The notes beneath the pieces are model-generated. The model worked only from the letters and a program-made list of their open reading frames with translations, did no database searches and was not told the origin of the DNA. From positions 11,673,426 to 11,737,425 of the forward strand of contig NC_090130.1 of NCBI RefSeq assembly GCF_040581485.1: a DNA stretch of 64,000 nucleotides. The letters are read 5' to 3'. The stretch comes from Linepithema humile. Its lineage: Eukaryota > Arthropoda > Insecta > Hymenoptera > Formicidae. Position 1 is the stretch's first letter; every line of letters starts with the position of its first letter. The translations under genes were made by a program, and so were the position numbers. Below, one piece after another: positions 43,970 through 56,824 of the stretch.

Positions 43970-46900
43970 CAAGGAAAGGGACCCAAGTGTCCCCCTCCGA
44001 TTTTGACGAGCTTTAAATATGTTGTAAAGTAGCTCAAAATAAGAGACACGTATTTTTTTTTATGTGCTTTCTCGCACGTTTAGGGTTGAAACAACCCGTA
44101 CAAGCTAAAACGGTTTTTTTGGTTTTGACTGAATATCGTCAAAACTGTAAGAGATATCAAAAAATGTTTCGAATAAAAGTTGCATGGTCTTTTATGAGCT
44201 TTATAACCGCGAAGCTCAAATTTTAAAAAATTTTATATTTTTTAATTTACCCTCACCCCTTCTTATTATTTTTACGAATTTCAAAATTTTTGTTATGACA
44301 AAAGTTGTAGCATTTTTTACGCTGAATACAACCATATATGATTTTATTATGTTTCAAAATCGCATCTTTCGGAAATGAGTTGTCAATGTCGCACTATATG
44401 CGTCGCGCTGCGATATATGCATATATATGCATAACGCATCGTTTGTGCCGCTTGTGTAATCGATGTTTGTCGCGCATGTGTAATTGATAAGATGAATAAA
44501 ATTAGAAATAAAGATTAGCATGTTATGAAGTATTCGGAAAAATGTTCTGATCAAAGAACAAAGTTCATTAAAGTTGTTGGCAAGGCATCTCCTCTATATT
44601 ACACTTTTATAGTTATACTAGAACAATACAAGCGCGCGCTGCGCCCGTGCACTTATTATAATAATTTAATAATTATGAAATCTAAATATTTTAATAAAAT
44701 TTTTAAAATTTTAAATAACCGTCAAAATAATCTTTGCTCTTAAACTATCAAACTGTCAGAATAATCGAGATAACCAATCAGCGTCACGGATAAGCGTCAA
44801 CAATACTTTCGATACATTCGAGTATCGATCTTTCATGCCTTTTTTTAAGAGTGGATTATATCGAAAGAGAAATAAATAAATAAAAATATTACAATTAAAA
44901 TGCAATTTATTGTTTTTCAATGGTAATGCAAAAAATTCCAATTAATTTCAGGTTTTTCTATTAATCAATACTAGAAACATTTGTTTGTTTATTATTTTAT
45001 TTCTTTTATAATATTATATGTCGAAACAATTACAACTTTGCCTTCAACAATAACATACTACATATATTGAATATAATACATATATTAACATATGTTAAAA
45101 ACAGATGAATTTATGGAACAAACGTATCACAAAGGTGATGTTCGTGAAAAAAGTGATTTATACAAAGTGACTTTTTGCACCATGCGCAAGTAATTATTGC
45201 AGGTGCGCCACAAATATTGCATGTTGGTTTTGACTGTTTATGAAAACAAAATTCCACTGGTGTTTCGAATTTTTCGGACTTATTTATTACGTATCTACTT
45301 TTATACCATGCGTATTTCAATAAATTTCTGAATCTTGGCGATGAAAATTGATTATGAGTCAATGACTGTAATTTTAAAATGGTGTTTCTTGCATGCAGAT
45401 TGACTTCCAGACCTAAAAGCATTACAGTATCAGAAAAGTGTCTAATAAAATTCTTCCACAAACGAAAACCATATACATCCAATGGTTGTATTTTTCCTGT
45501 TGTTCCAGCTGGTATAGTCAACAAAATAATCTATCTTCTGTAGATTCTGGTTTAGATTCTTGAATAATATTTGGACAATGACCAAAATTTAGTCCATGAA
45601 TCTAGTAGTAAAACAGATTTTGGACCTACATTTGGAAAAAATACGTCTTGCAACCAAATTTTAAAATGATGCGCTGTTAATTTTCCGGATTTCGAAGTTG
45701 TAACAAAAATATTAGGTGCCTTAAACATTGTTTCTTGCACTCTGGGACCAAATGTTCCACTAACTTCTTTCAGTACAATAAAAAGAGGCGATAATAATCT
45801 ACCATCGGCTGAAACAGTAGGTTGTATAGTATAGCTATGCGTAGTTGCCGATACGGATTGTACTGCAGATTCAATCTTTTTTGTTCCTTTATATGCCAAT
45901 GTACGACCGGCATGAAGTTCTAATTGGAATCCGTTTTGATCACTGTTGTAAATATTTTCAACTCCATATTCTATTATTTGATTTTTAACGTTTTCAATAA
46001 ATGTGTTACATTTTTCTTCAAAATCGACGTTAGACATTATAGATGTTTTTCTTATAAATTTTGTTATTTTACGAGATACAATATTATGTATTATTTTAAA
46101 TTTTCGTATCCATCGCGATAAAGCTGTAAATTCTGGTACATTTAAATTTTCCTGTGCCCGAATAGCCCATCGAGCTAAATCAGCGTCGTGAACAATAATT
46201 CTATTTTCAAGAGCTGTATGAAAATTATTTAATGTATATTCCGAAATTTGTTTTAATTTTTCGAATCTACTGCCACCTTGATTCACTTGAATTTCCCATC
46301 GTCGTAATTGACGTAATGAATATACTTTCCGAAATCTTTGTTTTACTCCTTCTAATGTTCTTGGCCTTGTTGTACTGCTTTTCCAAAATTCGACTGCATT
46401 TTTTTTATATTCATACGGAATACGTCCATCTGTAGTACATATAACTTTAGGATTTGCGTCCATAGCTCACCTTCTTCCTCTTTATCTCCTAGTTCGAATT
46501 GCTCTGCTGTTGGAATATCGTTATCGTTTTCATAATCTAAAGATTCTTCTACTTCCATTTTGTATCTCTCATCGCGCATTTCTTTCAGCATAGATTCTAT
46601 TTTATGTGCCATTTCTCGTTCTTCAGATGTTATCGGACTTGTTGATAGATTAAGGGCCGAAAAAGTTACGTATACTAACATTATTACGTTAAATGGATTT
46701 AATTGAACCATTCTGAAAATAATAACAATTAAATATTTCTCCTTATTTGTGTACAAAAAAATAATATCTACTTTATAGTGAATTTGCTGTTCTTTTTTTG
46801 ATGCTGTTTTGTATATTGTTTTTTCGTAATCACTAACAAGCGCACAACTTTAAAGCGTAATATGCACTGACGGGATATGACAACACGCTGCGCTATAAAT

Positions 46901-47558
46901 GCACTCGAAATGCGACTATAAAAGTGTAAAATAGAGGGGATGTTTTGGCAACAACTTTAGTGAACTTTGTTCTTTGATCAGAACATTTTTCCGAATGTTT
47001 CATAACATGCTAATCTTTATTTCTAATTTTATTTGTCTTATCAATTACACATGCACGACAAACATCAATTACACAAGCGGCACAAACGATGCGTTATGCA
47101 TATATATGCATATATCGCAGCGCGACGCATATAGTGCGACATTGACAGCTCATTTCTGAAAGATGCGATTTTGAAATATAATAAAATCATATATGGTTGT
47201 ATTCAGCGTAAAAAATGCTACAACTTTTGTAATAACAAAAATTTTGAAATTTGTAAAAATAATAAGAAGGGGTGAGGGTAAATTAAAAAATATAAAATTT
47301 TTTAAAAATCGAGCTATGCGGTTATAAAGCTCATAAAAGACCATGCAACTTTTCTTCGAAACATTTTTTGATATCTCTTACAGTTTTGACGATATTCAGT
47401 CAAAACCAAAAAAACCGTTTTAGCTTGTAGGAGTTGTTTCAACCCTAAACGTGCGAGAAAGCACATAAAAAAAAATACGTGTCTCTTATTTTGAGCTACT
47501 TTACAACATATTTAAAGCTCGTCAAAATCGGAGGGGGACACTTGGGTCCCTTTCCTTG
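43970..47558. mobile_element. LTIR element with its own transposase
   Basis: 3589 bp. Arms of about 690-710 bp start CAAGGAAAGGGACCCAAGTG and end with the complement. TAA flanks both sides (43967-43969, 47559-47561), and removing the element with one TAA restores the Helitron helicase frame. The arms are a diverged subfamily of those at 3280 and 13285. The interior encodes one transposase on the minus strand. Confidence 0.92.
45111..46611 (-). pseudogene. DDE_1 / pogo-like transposase of the LTIR element
   Basis: Minus strand. An acidic N-terminal segment (MAHKIESMLKEMRDERYKME, ATG at 46609-46611) is followed, after a shift near 46460, by a DNA-binding region (RIPYEYKKNAVEFWKSS, RQLRRWEIQVNQGGSR). 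Then come YNSDQNGFQLELHAGRTLAY (first Asp, ~45945), VLLLDSW (second Asp, ~45620) and, after another shift near 45560, IPAGTTGKIQPLDVYGFRLW (third Asp, ~45480). The C-terminal end carries a zinc-binding pattern CNICGAP...CAWCKKSLC...HFFHEHHLC. The motif set is that of DDE_1 (pogo/Tigger/jerky) enzymes. Such enzymes usually duplicate TA, whereas the element shows TAA/TTA. Two frameshifts make it inactive. Confidence 0.82.
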
Positions 47559-50500
47559 TAAGTGCTACATATGCCTGGCCTTTAGCAAATATTTTTTTGC
47601 CTAAATATATTACAGCTCTTTCAACTGTTGTACCTTGCAATTTATGAACTGTGACTGCCCAACTTAAAATAACTGGAAGCATTGTTCTTTCTACGTTTCC
47701 ATATCCTTTATTACCTTGATAAACAACACTAATTGGGGAAATACCAACCCAATCGTTAGATTCCTTTAAACTGTTTCCTATTGTAGGATCATCAAACTGA
47801 ATAAATATTTTTTTAGGTAATTCGCCCTCTTCCAATTGATCTCTTCGTAAAGCCGGCCATTGAAATCCACGTACGATACCCATGCTGCCATTAACTAAAC
47901 CTTCACTAACATTTAAATTAGATCGCAACATTACACGAGAATCTATTGCGAGTTTCATTGTATGTAATAAACCACCCGTATTATTAGGATCAATAGGAAT
48001 TGCTGCTGCAGGAGGCCTTTGACCATAAGTTGCAGGCTCTCTTGATTCATCTCGAGCGTTTATAACATATGTTTTTTGTGTCTTTGCTAGTTCTTCGATC
48101 ATTTTATTATTATAACTGTTAACTAACTTTCTAGTAGGAAATATACGAATAGCTTCACCATCGGCAAATTCATTGATTAAAGGAACGTATGTTTTGTTTA
48201 GTAACATTTCATATTGTATTATATTCAGTTGCCCAACTCGCAAATTATTTAACAAATCAATAAATTCTACATCATTTTGTTGACGCATATTAGTCTTTAA
48301 TTCACATAAACCAAAATATCGCCATAAATGTGGCTCTCCTTGAAAGCATGCAGATTGTTTAAAACACCAATTTCCTTTTACAGGTGGTAATTGCATAATA
48401 TCTCCAAACAATAATATATTAACACCACCAAATAATTCATTATTATTTTTAAATTCCTGAAGACGAAGATGAACTGCTCTTAATATTTCATATGAAACCA
48501 TTGATATTTCGTCAATAATCAACCATTTAATATAGCGCCATTTACGTCTGGCATCTTCAAGACGCTGCCCTGTTAACTGTCTGTATACTGTAGGTTTTCC
48601 TTTTTCTACTGCCAAAAAGAATGCACAGTGTAAAGTACGTCCATTAATTAATCTAGCTGCGACACCAGTAAGAGCAGTCACTTCGACGAACGTCGGTTTA
48701 AATAAACGATCTATAGTAGGGACATAACATCGTTTAATCTGTTGTACTATCATTTTTAAAAGAAACGTTTTCCCACATCCTGCTCCTCCTGTAATAAACA
48801 ATCGTAAAACTTCAATAACTTGGCCTTGAAGTTCTTGTTTAATATGATTAGTAATTGTATTGAATAAATGAGATTGTTCTATATTCATACTTCTAACATT
48901 TTTTTCAAATTCTTCAACAGATATAACATGATCTATTTCATTGAAATCATCATGCAAATCAAAATCAATATTATCATCATATTCTTCTACTATACAACGT
49001 GCGCGATCTTCGTTTCTTACTGTGGAATGTGCATTAACTTCATCATTATCAAATGCAACAATTTGGGCTATAACTTCTTGTAATTCCCGTTCTACAAATT
49101 GAAACTGCTCAATATTCTGTTCTCTACGTAAAGGTCGTAATAAATGACGCTTTGCATTAAATGCTTGTTCTGCTGATTCATATTCTTCAAGTAATTCTTC
49201 CTCCTTTCTGAAAGGAACATGGGCTACTAAATAACTATAGAAATATGCTTCTCGATTAGCAGTTTGAACAAAATATCGCGTTCTTAAAACTGCATGCCGT
49301 GTACGTTTTTTCATTTTTGTACCATCTTGCAAACGAATGTATTTAGTTGGAATGACGACATTATTTTCACCATAAACTTCAATATCTCCATCTTCTTCAT
49401 AATTATCAAATCGTGATACACATTCATATGTGATAGCAAATTCAGCTAAACTGAGATCACTTAAATTCTCCGGACGTAAACAGTAACGATCAAATATATT
49501 TGCGTATATATCATTCATATAACCATCACAACGTAACATACGATAACGTTCTCTTGGAAAGCAAGTGTTTAGAAAAACAACTTTTCGCGAACTATCACGT
49601 AATTTTAAATGACATAAACGGAATGCGCATTCACAAGCAGATACTTGTCTATGTCGAAGTATAGTCATTGATACAGCAAATAATTGTTTTCTTATGTCCC
49701 CACCGTATCTCTGCACTCTACTAATTGCATCTTTAATAGCTTGATCTACATCTTGAGGTTCGTGTTTAGCTGCATATTTAGCTATATAATACGCTATACC
49801 TGTAACATTCCCACAAGGTTGTAAGTCCATGTTACCACTCCATAATTTAATAATTACAGGATTGTAATTGTTAACATAAATATCTGAAGAATTACGTTTT
49901 AAAATACAAAAACGTCCATTATGACGGATAGCTTCATCTGGTCCTAGCAACTTAGTTTTATCACTAATTAATCTAGGAAATCCAAATCGACATTGACTAT
50001 GTTGTCTATCTTTGTAACATGTAGTAGTATGTTTATGTACTTGAACGCGTGCTATAAGTGAATCTAATGCCTCATCTCCTGTATGAGATGTACAAGATAC
50101 AACTTTATCAATAAGAGCAATACCATCTGGAGTTTCAAATGGCGGGATTCCTTCATTCCAGCATAACATATGTAAATGTGGACTACCTCTATTTTGAAAT
50201 TCTATTCTCCACCAAAAATCTATTAATTTCCCACCTAATAAAGTGTTGTCATTCTGTAATACACGCATAATAGCATGGACACGAACCATAAAATGTCGAG
50301 ATAATGCTACCGGATGTTCAACAACTAAACGTTGTTTTTGATCGAATGAAAGATCATCTACATTCTCTTCTTTTCTTCCTGCTGCAATTAAACATGCTTG
50401 CAATATATCTTTCCAATTTAAATCATTGCAACTTAATGTTAAAAACCATTGTGGGGGGCCTAAATTACGCACCATAGCAATTAAACCACTACATACGGTT

Positions 50501-52779
50501 TGCCAGTAAGCATTAGAACCACGTAAAGCTCTCATATTGATATGCAAATTTTGTACAAGACCTTCTGGTATATTATTGCCTTGTCTTAGTCTAAGACATA
50601 CACCAACATTTTGTCGAGCTCGATAATATTCCATAACGGATAAAGAATAAAAAAAATAAATAATCATTCCGCTGAAATCTAGAATCCTGACACATAATGC
50701 GTGCTTGAAAATAATCTAATGGCGTTATAGAATATGGCCGTGATGGCTCGTGAAGTCCATTTCGTCCTTTTGGAAAGAGGAAAAACCAAGCTAACTCTTC
50801 AGCTCGAAGTTCAGTATACATTTGTATGGGTTCTGTAGTCTTCCGTCGTAATGTATAATATGGAGCATTTTGCACTTCAGCGTTTTCAATAACAGATTCA
50901 ACATCGGGTATAACTTCATTAATGGGTCGTAAAACTGAGGATGTTATAATACAATTATCATTATTCCTATTTTCAATATTTTGATCAAATTGTGCAATGT
51001 TCTTGTTATCAATATTTTGATCAAATTGTGCAATGTTCTCGTTACATTCATGAATGGGAATATTTAAACGAGTAGTTTGTGTTTGATTGTGTTCATTAGA
51101 ATGTATACAAGGACAAACAAAAGTTATAGTATATTGATTACCGAAAGTATTATTTGAAGATTTTGGTATAGTATTTTTCAACATATTATACATTGATAAT
51201 ATTGTTGGAAAACGAATCAGACATGCTGTACCATTTTGTGCTGGTCTACCTTTTGGTCCTCTTGAATGCGAATCAAATATCCAAAAAGTATTATCGAATT
51301 GAAATATAGCAACGGAAATTCCATTGGCAGTTAATATTCCATAAATTTGATCTTGAAAGAAAATACTTAAAGCATTTCTCAAATTTGGAAATCCTTCAGC
51401 GCTATTATCATTATATAAATGTCCTGATATGTTTTCATTATTAGTGATTAAGAGAGTAATAATATTCCCAAAAATTTCAATATCTCTATCTAGTTCATCA
51501 ACTGATAAAAACTCTCTGTCAATTTCAGCAAAATGAGGCTCATTGCGCTTTAATAGACTTTTTAAATATAACGCATCTCCTATCAATAAAATATTATCAA
51601 TAAGATTTCTTGTCCAAGTCGAAGGACAAAGTAATAACACATAGCTATTGCAACTACTGCATTCGCCATACATTGTTTTCCTCTTGTTAAATCAGAAAAT
51701 ATCTCGTAACCTTGATGCATAGAATCTCTGATAATTGCTCTGTCCCCAGATATTTCTATTAAATCTATCTTGCTTACTTCTTGAGTTTCTATAGCAAAAT
51801 TATTTATATTCCCATAGTTAATTATATCATTATCTTGTGCTACAATTACTTGACATATTTGTGAAATGTCAAAATTTGTAGCGTCAAGATTAATATTAAC
51901 GTTTTGATATAAAGGATTATTTTGAATTAACCACGATAAAGCAGCTGATAAATTCTGCACGTTTACTTGAAATTGTCGGCATTGTTCAATATTTTCAAGT
52001 TGTTCACATACAATAATCATGCCTGTTTCTGCAACTGGTAATGGTAATTGTTCTGAGATTTCTTCAACATCACGTGCGAATAAAACAGCTTGCCCTCGAA
52101 AACCTGATTGACCAAATCGTCCACCTAATTTAATAATTTTTATAAATGGAACGATTCTTGATAAAAGTCTTTGCTCCATATCACTTAAATTTCTTATAAC
52201 GTCCGGAATGTCATCTAAAAACATAGCATTCCAATATGCTTGTGTCGGAACTTTTTCTTTTTTTATCAAATTGGCACAACGAAAACATGTAATTATATCG
52301 TTTAATTTATTTAATTCTTTAGGCAAAATATTCACATAATTGTAGCAGACATTGTCGTAGTACATATTTGTTTCTTATAATATAATTTCCTACAAATATC
52401 ACAGGCGATATCTGCAAAAGACCATATAGTTGAATGAAATTGTAATAATAATTTTTCTCTGTGTGTATCAATAATGGTTTGTTGTATTAACGGAGTTTCC
52501 TGATTAACCTGATTTTGTAAAATTTGAGGATTAGATGAGGGTACATTAACAATAATTATACGTTGCGAAATTAGTTCATTACTTATTATTGTACATATTC
52601 TTTTTTGCCTTTTTTTATGTGATTGCTTTTTCGCTTTCGTTTGTAAAATTTGCTTATTATTAGCTATTAAAGAACATGTTGTTGCTTTTCGCGTTCTATA
52701 TAGCAATTGATTTTTCGCTGCTTTACTTTTGCGTCCAATATTTTTTTTCTTCGTTCTTCGTGATACCTGAAGAAGAATT

Positions 52780-54668
52780 AATATATGTAATATTTATATT
52801 ACAATTTCATATTAATAATAACTAGATATAAATAAACAATTTTTTATATATACATATAATGGGTATAAACTATAAACTATAAATAATAAAACACACAAAA
52901 AAATATTAGTAAATAAATTATATAAATATATTCTTGAATTTATTGATGCCTCTTCAATTGATGTCTGATGTCTTATTAAACTGATTATCACCTTTTTCTT
53001 GATTTTTTATTCTTAATTTAAATCCATTGATGTTCGTTTAACTAGTGATGGTTTAAGATTTTTTCTTTTTCAAGGTAATTTCTTTCTTTTTTTTCTGGAT
53101 AATAATAAGGCGCATTATTGCTGCCAGTATGCACATTATATAAGTGCGGCGCAATCATGCTGCCAGTATTGTATATGTATAGCACAATCGTTCCTTTCTT
53201 CAATACATACAAATTATAATAATAATTATGAATGAATAATAAATAATTGAATATGATACTATATAATTATATATAATAATAATAAATAAAAAATTATTAT
53301 ATACTTACATTTCTTACTATTATGCAACTCCACATACAGCAAATATTTTTTTTCACTATAATCTTATTGTAATATTAACATATAATATTAACATATAATC
53401 AAAAGATGAGACATAAATAAATGATGTTAACTTTAACAAATATATATAATAATGTAAACTTATTCAATAAATATAAAATATATTATATATAATTCTGTAT
53501 AAAAAGGTTTTAATATCCCAAAACTGTGTCACAAGAAATTTCCTCAAGAAATAATTCATACATTAAAGAGCCAGTATCATGATGGTAGATAGGAAAAATT
53601 AACCCTTGTTAATACAATGTCAAAAGAAGACATAATCCGAAACATAATACATAATAACGTACAATAAATATCAGATATAATATTTATAAAGAGGAATCAA
53701 GAGATATAAGATCATAAGGTATTAGCGTTGAGTTCCAAAAGAGACATAAAACTATATTATTCAGTAAATAAATTCAACTCTTTTTATCGATTTATCAGTA
53801 ATGAAAATCGTCTTAGTGGACTGTATTATTTTGCAAAAACATGCTCGTCAATGAGCAAACCACAATAAAAGAAAAGCAACTTATAAGTCAAATGTACCGT
53901 TCAAATAATAAATCAAATATCTCTCGATTAACACAAAGTCATATCGCAAAAGGTTAATACTATATTGTAATTTTGAGTCGACTCAAAACGCAAAAGATAA
54001 TACTTATAATACTTAAGTACTATTTATACAAATAATCTTCAATTATTATATTAATGTAATAATTTTAAAAGAGCACAGCAAGACTCTATCGCAGAAGTTT
54101 TACATCAAACGCTATGTCTAGCGATGTTCAAACGTAAATACAATAATAATATTATTGAGTCACAAAGAAATAAATGTGATAGAAAAGAATCTCAATCATT
54201 CCACATTCTTCGTTGTGAGGTAATGAGTCGCTCATTATTGCAAAAAAAAGGCCGCACCTGACCTTTACAAAATAAAGGAAAAGATACACTCACCGCAAGA
54301 CAGGCAAATGTATATTATGTTAAATAGTTCAGTCAAGGCAAATTATTCCGTGCATGTGTGTGCAGGTGTGTTCCAAAGAAAAGCCAAGCATTCGTCCATT
54401 CCAAGATACATGCAAGTGGGATAGGTCTCCAAAGAAACAAAGCAGGCTATCCTAATCTGTTGTAAATCAAGAAAAGAAAAGAAAAGACTTAGATTTTCTC
54501 ACAGTCTAGAAATCCGCAAACGTAGTGCTGCGTTAACTTGTAAGGTTAACTCAGGCTTGCAATGCTGTATAAATACAGCCCATCCAGCGCCTAATGGCGA
54601 TCGGCAGGAACACGCTTACGCGTGTTCTGTGCAGCAATGATCAACTCACCTTGTGATGTGACTATATA
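52780..54668 (-). other. 5' non-coding region of Helitron 2
   Basis: AT-rich with short microsatellites (53210-53300). The last 400 bp contain a GC-richer stretch with CACGCTTACGCGTGTTC (54610). No coding frame recognised. It may include upstream exons that cannot be supported from sequence alone. Confidence 0.35.
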
Positions 54669-54702
54669 TACAATGGCCAGCAAGGGCCGCAACTCTCTAT
54701 AA

Positions 54703-55299
54703 TGGCCGGTTTATGCTTCGGTCTTAATCTTAATATTAAGAGTTGATAACGTAGAATGCCATAAGGGCGTTTATACTTCCCTAGTCTTAATCTTAGTCTT
54801 AATCTTAATCTTGGAAAGATCCCATCTTTTAACTTTAGTCCCTAATGTCCTAAGGCCGGGCCAATGAGGTAAGTCTGACGTCCGACGCAGCACGAAACCG
54901 CGCGAAATAATGGTTTTCGATTCTTGTAAAATACGAAAATGAGTGATGCTGATTTAATTGAATGTGTCCAACAATTCGATGTTGTTTGGAATAAAAAAAA
55001 TCCAAATTATAAAAATAAATTAGTGGTGAAGAATAGTTGGAACGCTATTGGAGAAGCGCTAAATTTAAGTGGTAAGTTAGTATGTAGAATCTAACCTAAT
55101 CTAACTTAAATTGAAAGAACAAAAACTGTGTAGGAGTGTTTTTATAGTTTTTCTATTACAATTTGTGGTTAGGTTAGGTTAGGTTTTGTTACATTTGCAC
55201 ATGCGTAGTCCGAATTTCCAGGGAAGCATAAACGAGTCCTTAAGATTAAGTTAAGACTAAGACTAAGATTAAGATTAAGACCGAAGCATAAACCAGCCA
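54703..55299 (+). mobile_element. Harbinger-like element with TAA target duplication
   Basis: 597 bp. The ends TGGCCGGTTTATGCTTCGGT and ACCGAAGCATAAACCAGCCA are inverted repeats, continued by runs of CTTAAT/ATTAAG. TAA flanks both sides (54700-54702, 55300-55302), and the minisatellite unit continues across the insertion. The only coding part is a MADF exon. MADF proteins are the usual second gene of PIF/Harbinger elements, so this looks like an internally deleted copy. Confidence 0.75.
54939..55068 (+). pseudogene. First exon of a MADF-domain protein
   Basis: The ATG at about 54939 opens MSDADLIECVQQFDVVWNKK followed by NPNYKNKLVVKNSWNAIGEALNLSG, the first two helices of a MADF (Myb/SANT-like) DNA-binding domain. 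It ends at GGTAAGTTAG, a good 5' splice site. No second exon is found before the right terminal repeat at 55299, so the gene is incomplete. Confidence 0.7.
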
Positions 55300-55770
55300 T
55301 AAAATGGCCAGCAAGGGCCGCAACTTTCTATGACCAGCAAGGGCCGCAACTTTCTATGACCAGCAAGGGCCGCAACTTTCAATGGCCAGCAAGGGCCGCA
55401 ACTTTCAATGGCCAGCAAGGGCCGCAACTTTCAATGGCCAGCAAGGGCCGCAACTTTCAATGGCCAGCAAGGGCCGCAACTTTCTATGGCCAGCAAGGGC
55501 CGCAACTTTCTATGACCAGCAAGGGCCGCAACTTTCAATGGCCAGCAAGGGCCGCAACTTTCAATGGCCAGCAAGGGCCGCAACTTTCAATGGCCAGCAA
55601 GGGCCGCAACTTTCAATGGCCAGCAAGGGTCGCAACTTTCAATGGCCAGCAAGGGCCGCAACTTTCAATGGCCAGCAAGGGCCGCAACTTTCTATGGCCA
55701 GCAAGGGCCGCAACTTTCTATGGCCAGCAAGGGCCGCAACTTTCTATGGCCAGCAAGTGCCGCAACTTTC

Positions 55771-56809
55771 TTCAAAGAGATCCCAAGATTGAACAACGTT
55801 CTATGTCGCGACGAATACACGACGGCGACTAGACTCGATTCGTGCACGGCACGCGCAAGATGATGCAACGTACACGCGACGAACAACAATGACGACACGC
55901 GCGATGAACAACAAAGACGACACGCGCGACGAACAACAAAAAGCGACTAGACTCGTAACAAGGTCTTGGCGGATGCCGGAATGCAATCCAGGCATGGCGC
56001 GGCCGTTCCTCCCGCATCGGTAAGCGCCACTCGCGGATCGGAGACGAACCGGCATATAGTGCCGCTCGTGCTGCACGCTTTGCCTTAGTGGCGAAAAAGC
56101 GCGCATTTTAAACAAATTCAGTTAAAAATAAAATATATTATATATAATTCAGTTTAAAAAAAATTTAAAAAAATAAATAATATTTACCTGTTTTTTTTTT
56201 ATAGAACACCCATTTTTTATATGCAAATTCACTATTATATGCAAATGCACTATCACACTATGTACACTCGCGACAAGAAAGTTAATAACTAACCTAATCT
56301 GCAATGTCCGCGCCGCGCGCCACCATAAACTAATAATAATTTCTTCCTCGAATGAGAAAGTATTGCTGCTTTATTTGCAGTGTGGCTTCAGTTCAGCCCT
56401 CTGAACTATACAACACCTTCCAAATATCCTTTGGACATCTTTTGGTTATGTTGTACTGTTTTGGTATATTATTGTAAGATTTCCCTAAGAGAAGGCGCTA
56501 TTGTCGCACGAACCAACTCTAAGTTATTAAAATTCTCTATTCAAATACGAATTTCATTGGTAATCAATTTGATCCCTAGTTTCACTTGGTAGCCAATGAG
56601 AGAGCTCGTAGACAAAATAATACTGTTTTTATACTTTTTATTCACAGCACAAATAACAATAATTATACGCTTTAAACCTTTCTTAATTAATAAGAAACCT
56701 ATGCACAAAAGATGAAATCAAACTATGCTGTAGTTATCGAGAACTAAGATAACAACCGATTCAAGCTCGGTGAAACGCATACTCCCTCTTTTGCGCCAAC
56801 TTGCAGTTG
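55771..56809. other. 5' terminal part of Helitron 2, no gene seen
   Basis: 55800-55960 has imperfect copies of GACGACACGCGCGACGAACA. The rest is mixed sequence. Frames up to 104 codons occur but have no recognisable motifs. Confidence 0.35.
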
Positions 56810-56824
56810 GCAGCAGTCGGGAGT

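Larger units (their letters stand above)
43830..52760 (-). pseudogene. Helitron 2 RepHel protein with an M48/C76-like deubiquitinase domain
   Basis: Minus-strand order: a basic N-terminal segment (52760-52370; possible splice acceptor TTCTTCTTCAG just upstream at ~52770) and a DUF6570-like region (CFRCANLIKKEKVPTQAYWN; 52365-51700). Then comes a cysteine-protease-like domain with RGKQCMANAVVAIAMC (51680) and, after a frameshift, WTRNLIDNILLIGDALYLKS and FWIFDSHSRGPKGRPAQNG (about 51270). This matches the Cys and Asp-x-His layout of the C76/M48 deubiquitinase fold. Next is the Rep nuclease (HLH near 50175; YYIAKYAAK near 49790), and then the helicase (GGAGCGKT near 48780, LIIDEISM near 48515, GDIMQLPPV, NMRQQND, VHKLQG). 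Frameshifts lie near 52360, 51640 and 50640. Motif VI is split by the LTIR element after AYVAL and resumes left of 43967 as SRVKSLEGLAI. The stop is at 43830. Confidence 0.85.
54672..55770. repeat. 26 bp minisatellite, split by a Harbinger-like element
   Basis: One unit precedes the insertion (54672-54700). About 18 units of GGCCAGCAAGGGCCGCAACT + TTCAAT follow at 55303-55770. Since 26 is not a multiple of three, the three reading frames rotate, giving long but meaningless repetitive frames. Confidence 0.92.
41950..56823 (-). mobile_element. Helitron 2, minus strand, inserted in the arm of Helitron 1's palindrome
   Basis: The break points in the host arm define the ends. On the minus strand the 5' tip is at 56823 and reads ACTCCCGACTGCTGCC, followed by a small perfect hairpin GCCAACT-GCA-AGTTGGC. 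The same ACTCCCGACTGCTGC returns at 43757-43743 just after the coding region, and CTCCCGACTGC also occurs in both orientations at the centre of the 3' palindrome (42744-42756, 42854-42866). The arrangement recalls the asymmetric terminal repeats of Helentron-type elements. Total about 14.9 kb, of which 3.6 kb is the nested LTIR element. Confidence 0.6.

Noticed and set aside
55356..55863. Long repetitive open frames (up to 158 codons) in all three plus frames
   Set aside because: They are the product of a 26 bp minisatellite whose length rotates the frame; no unit is preferred as coding.
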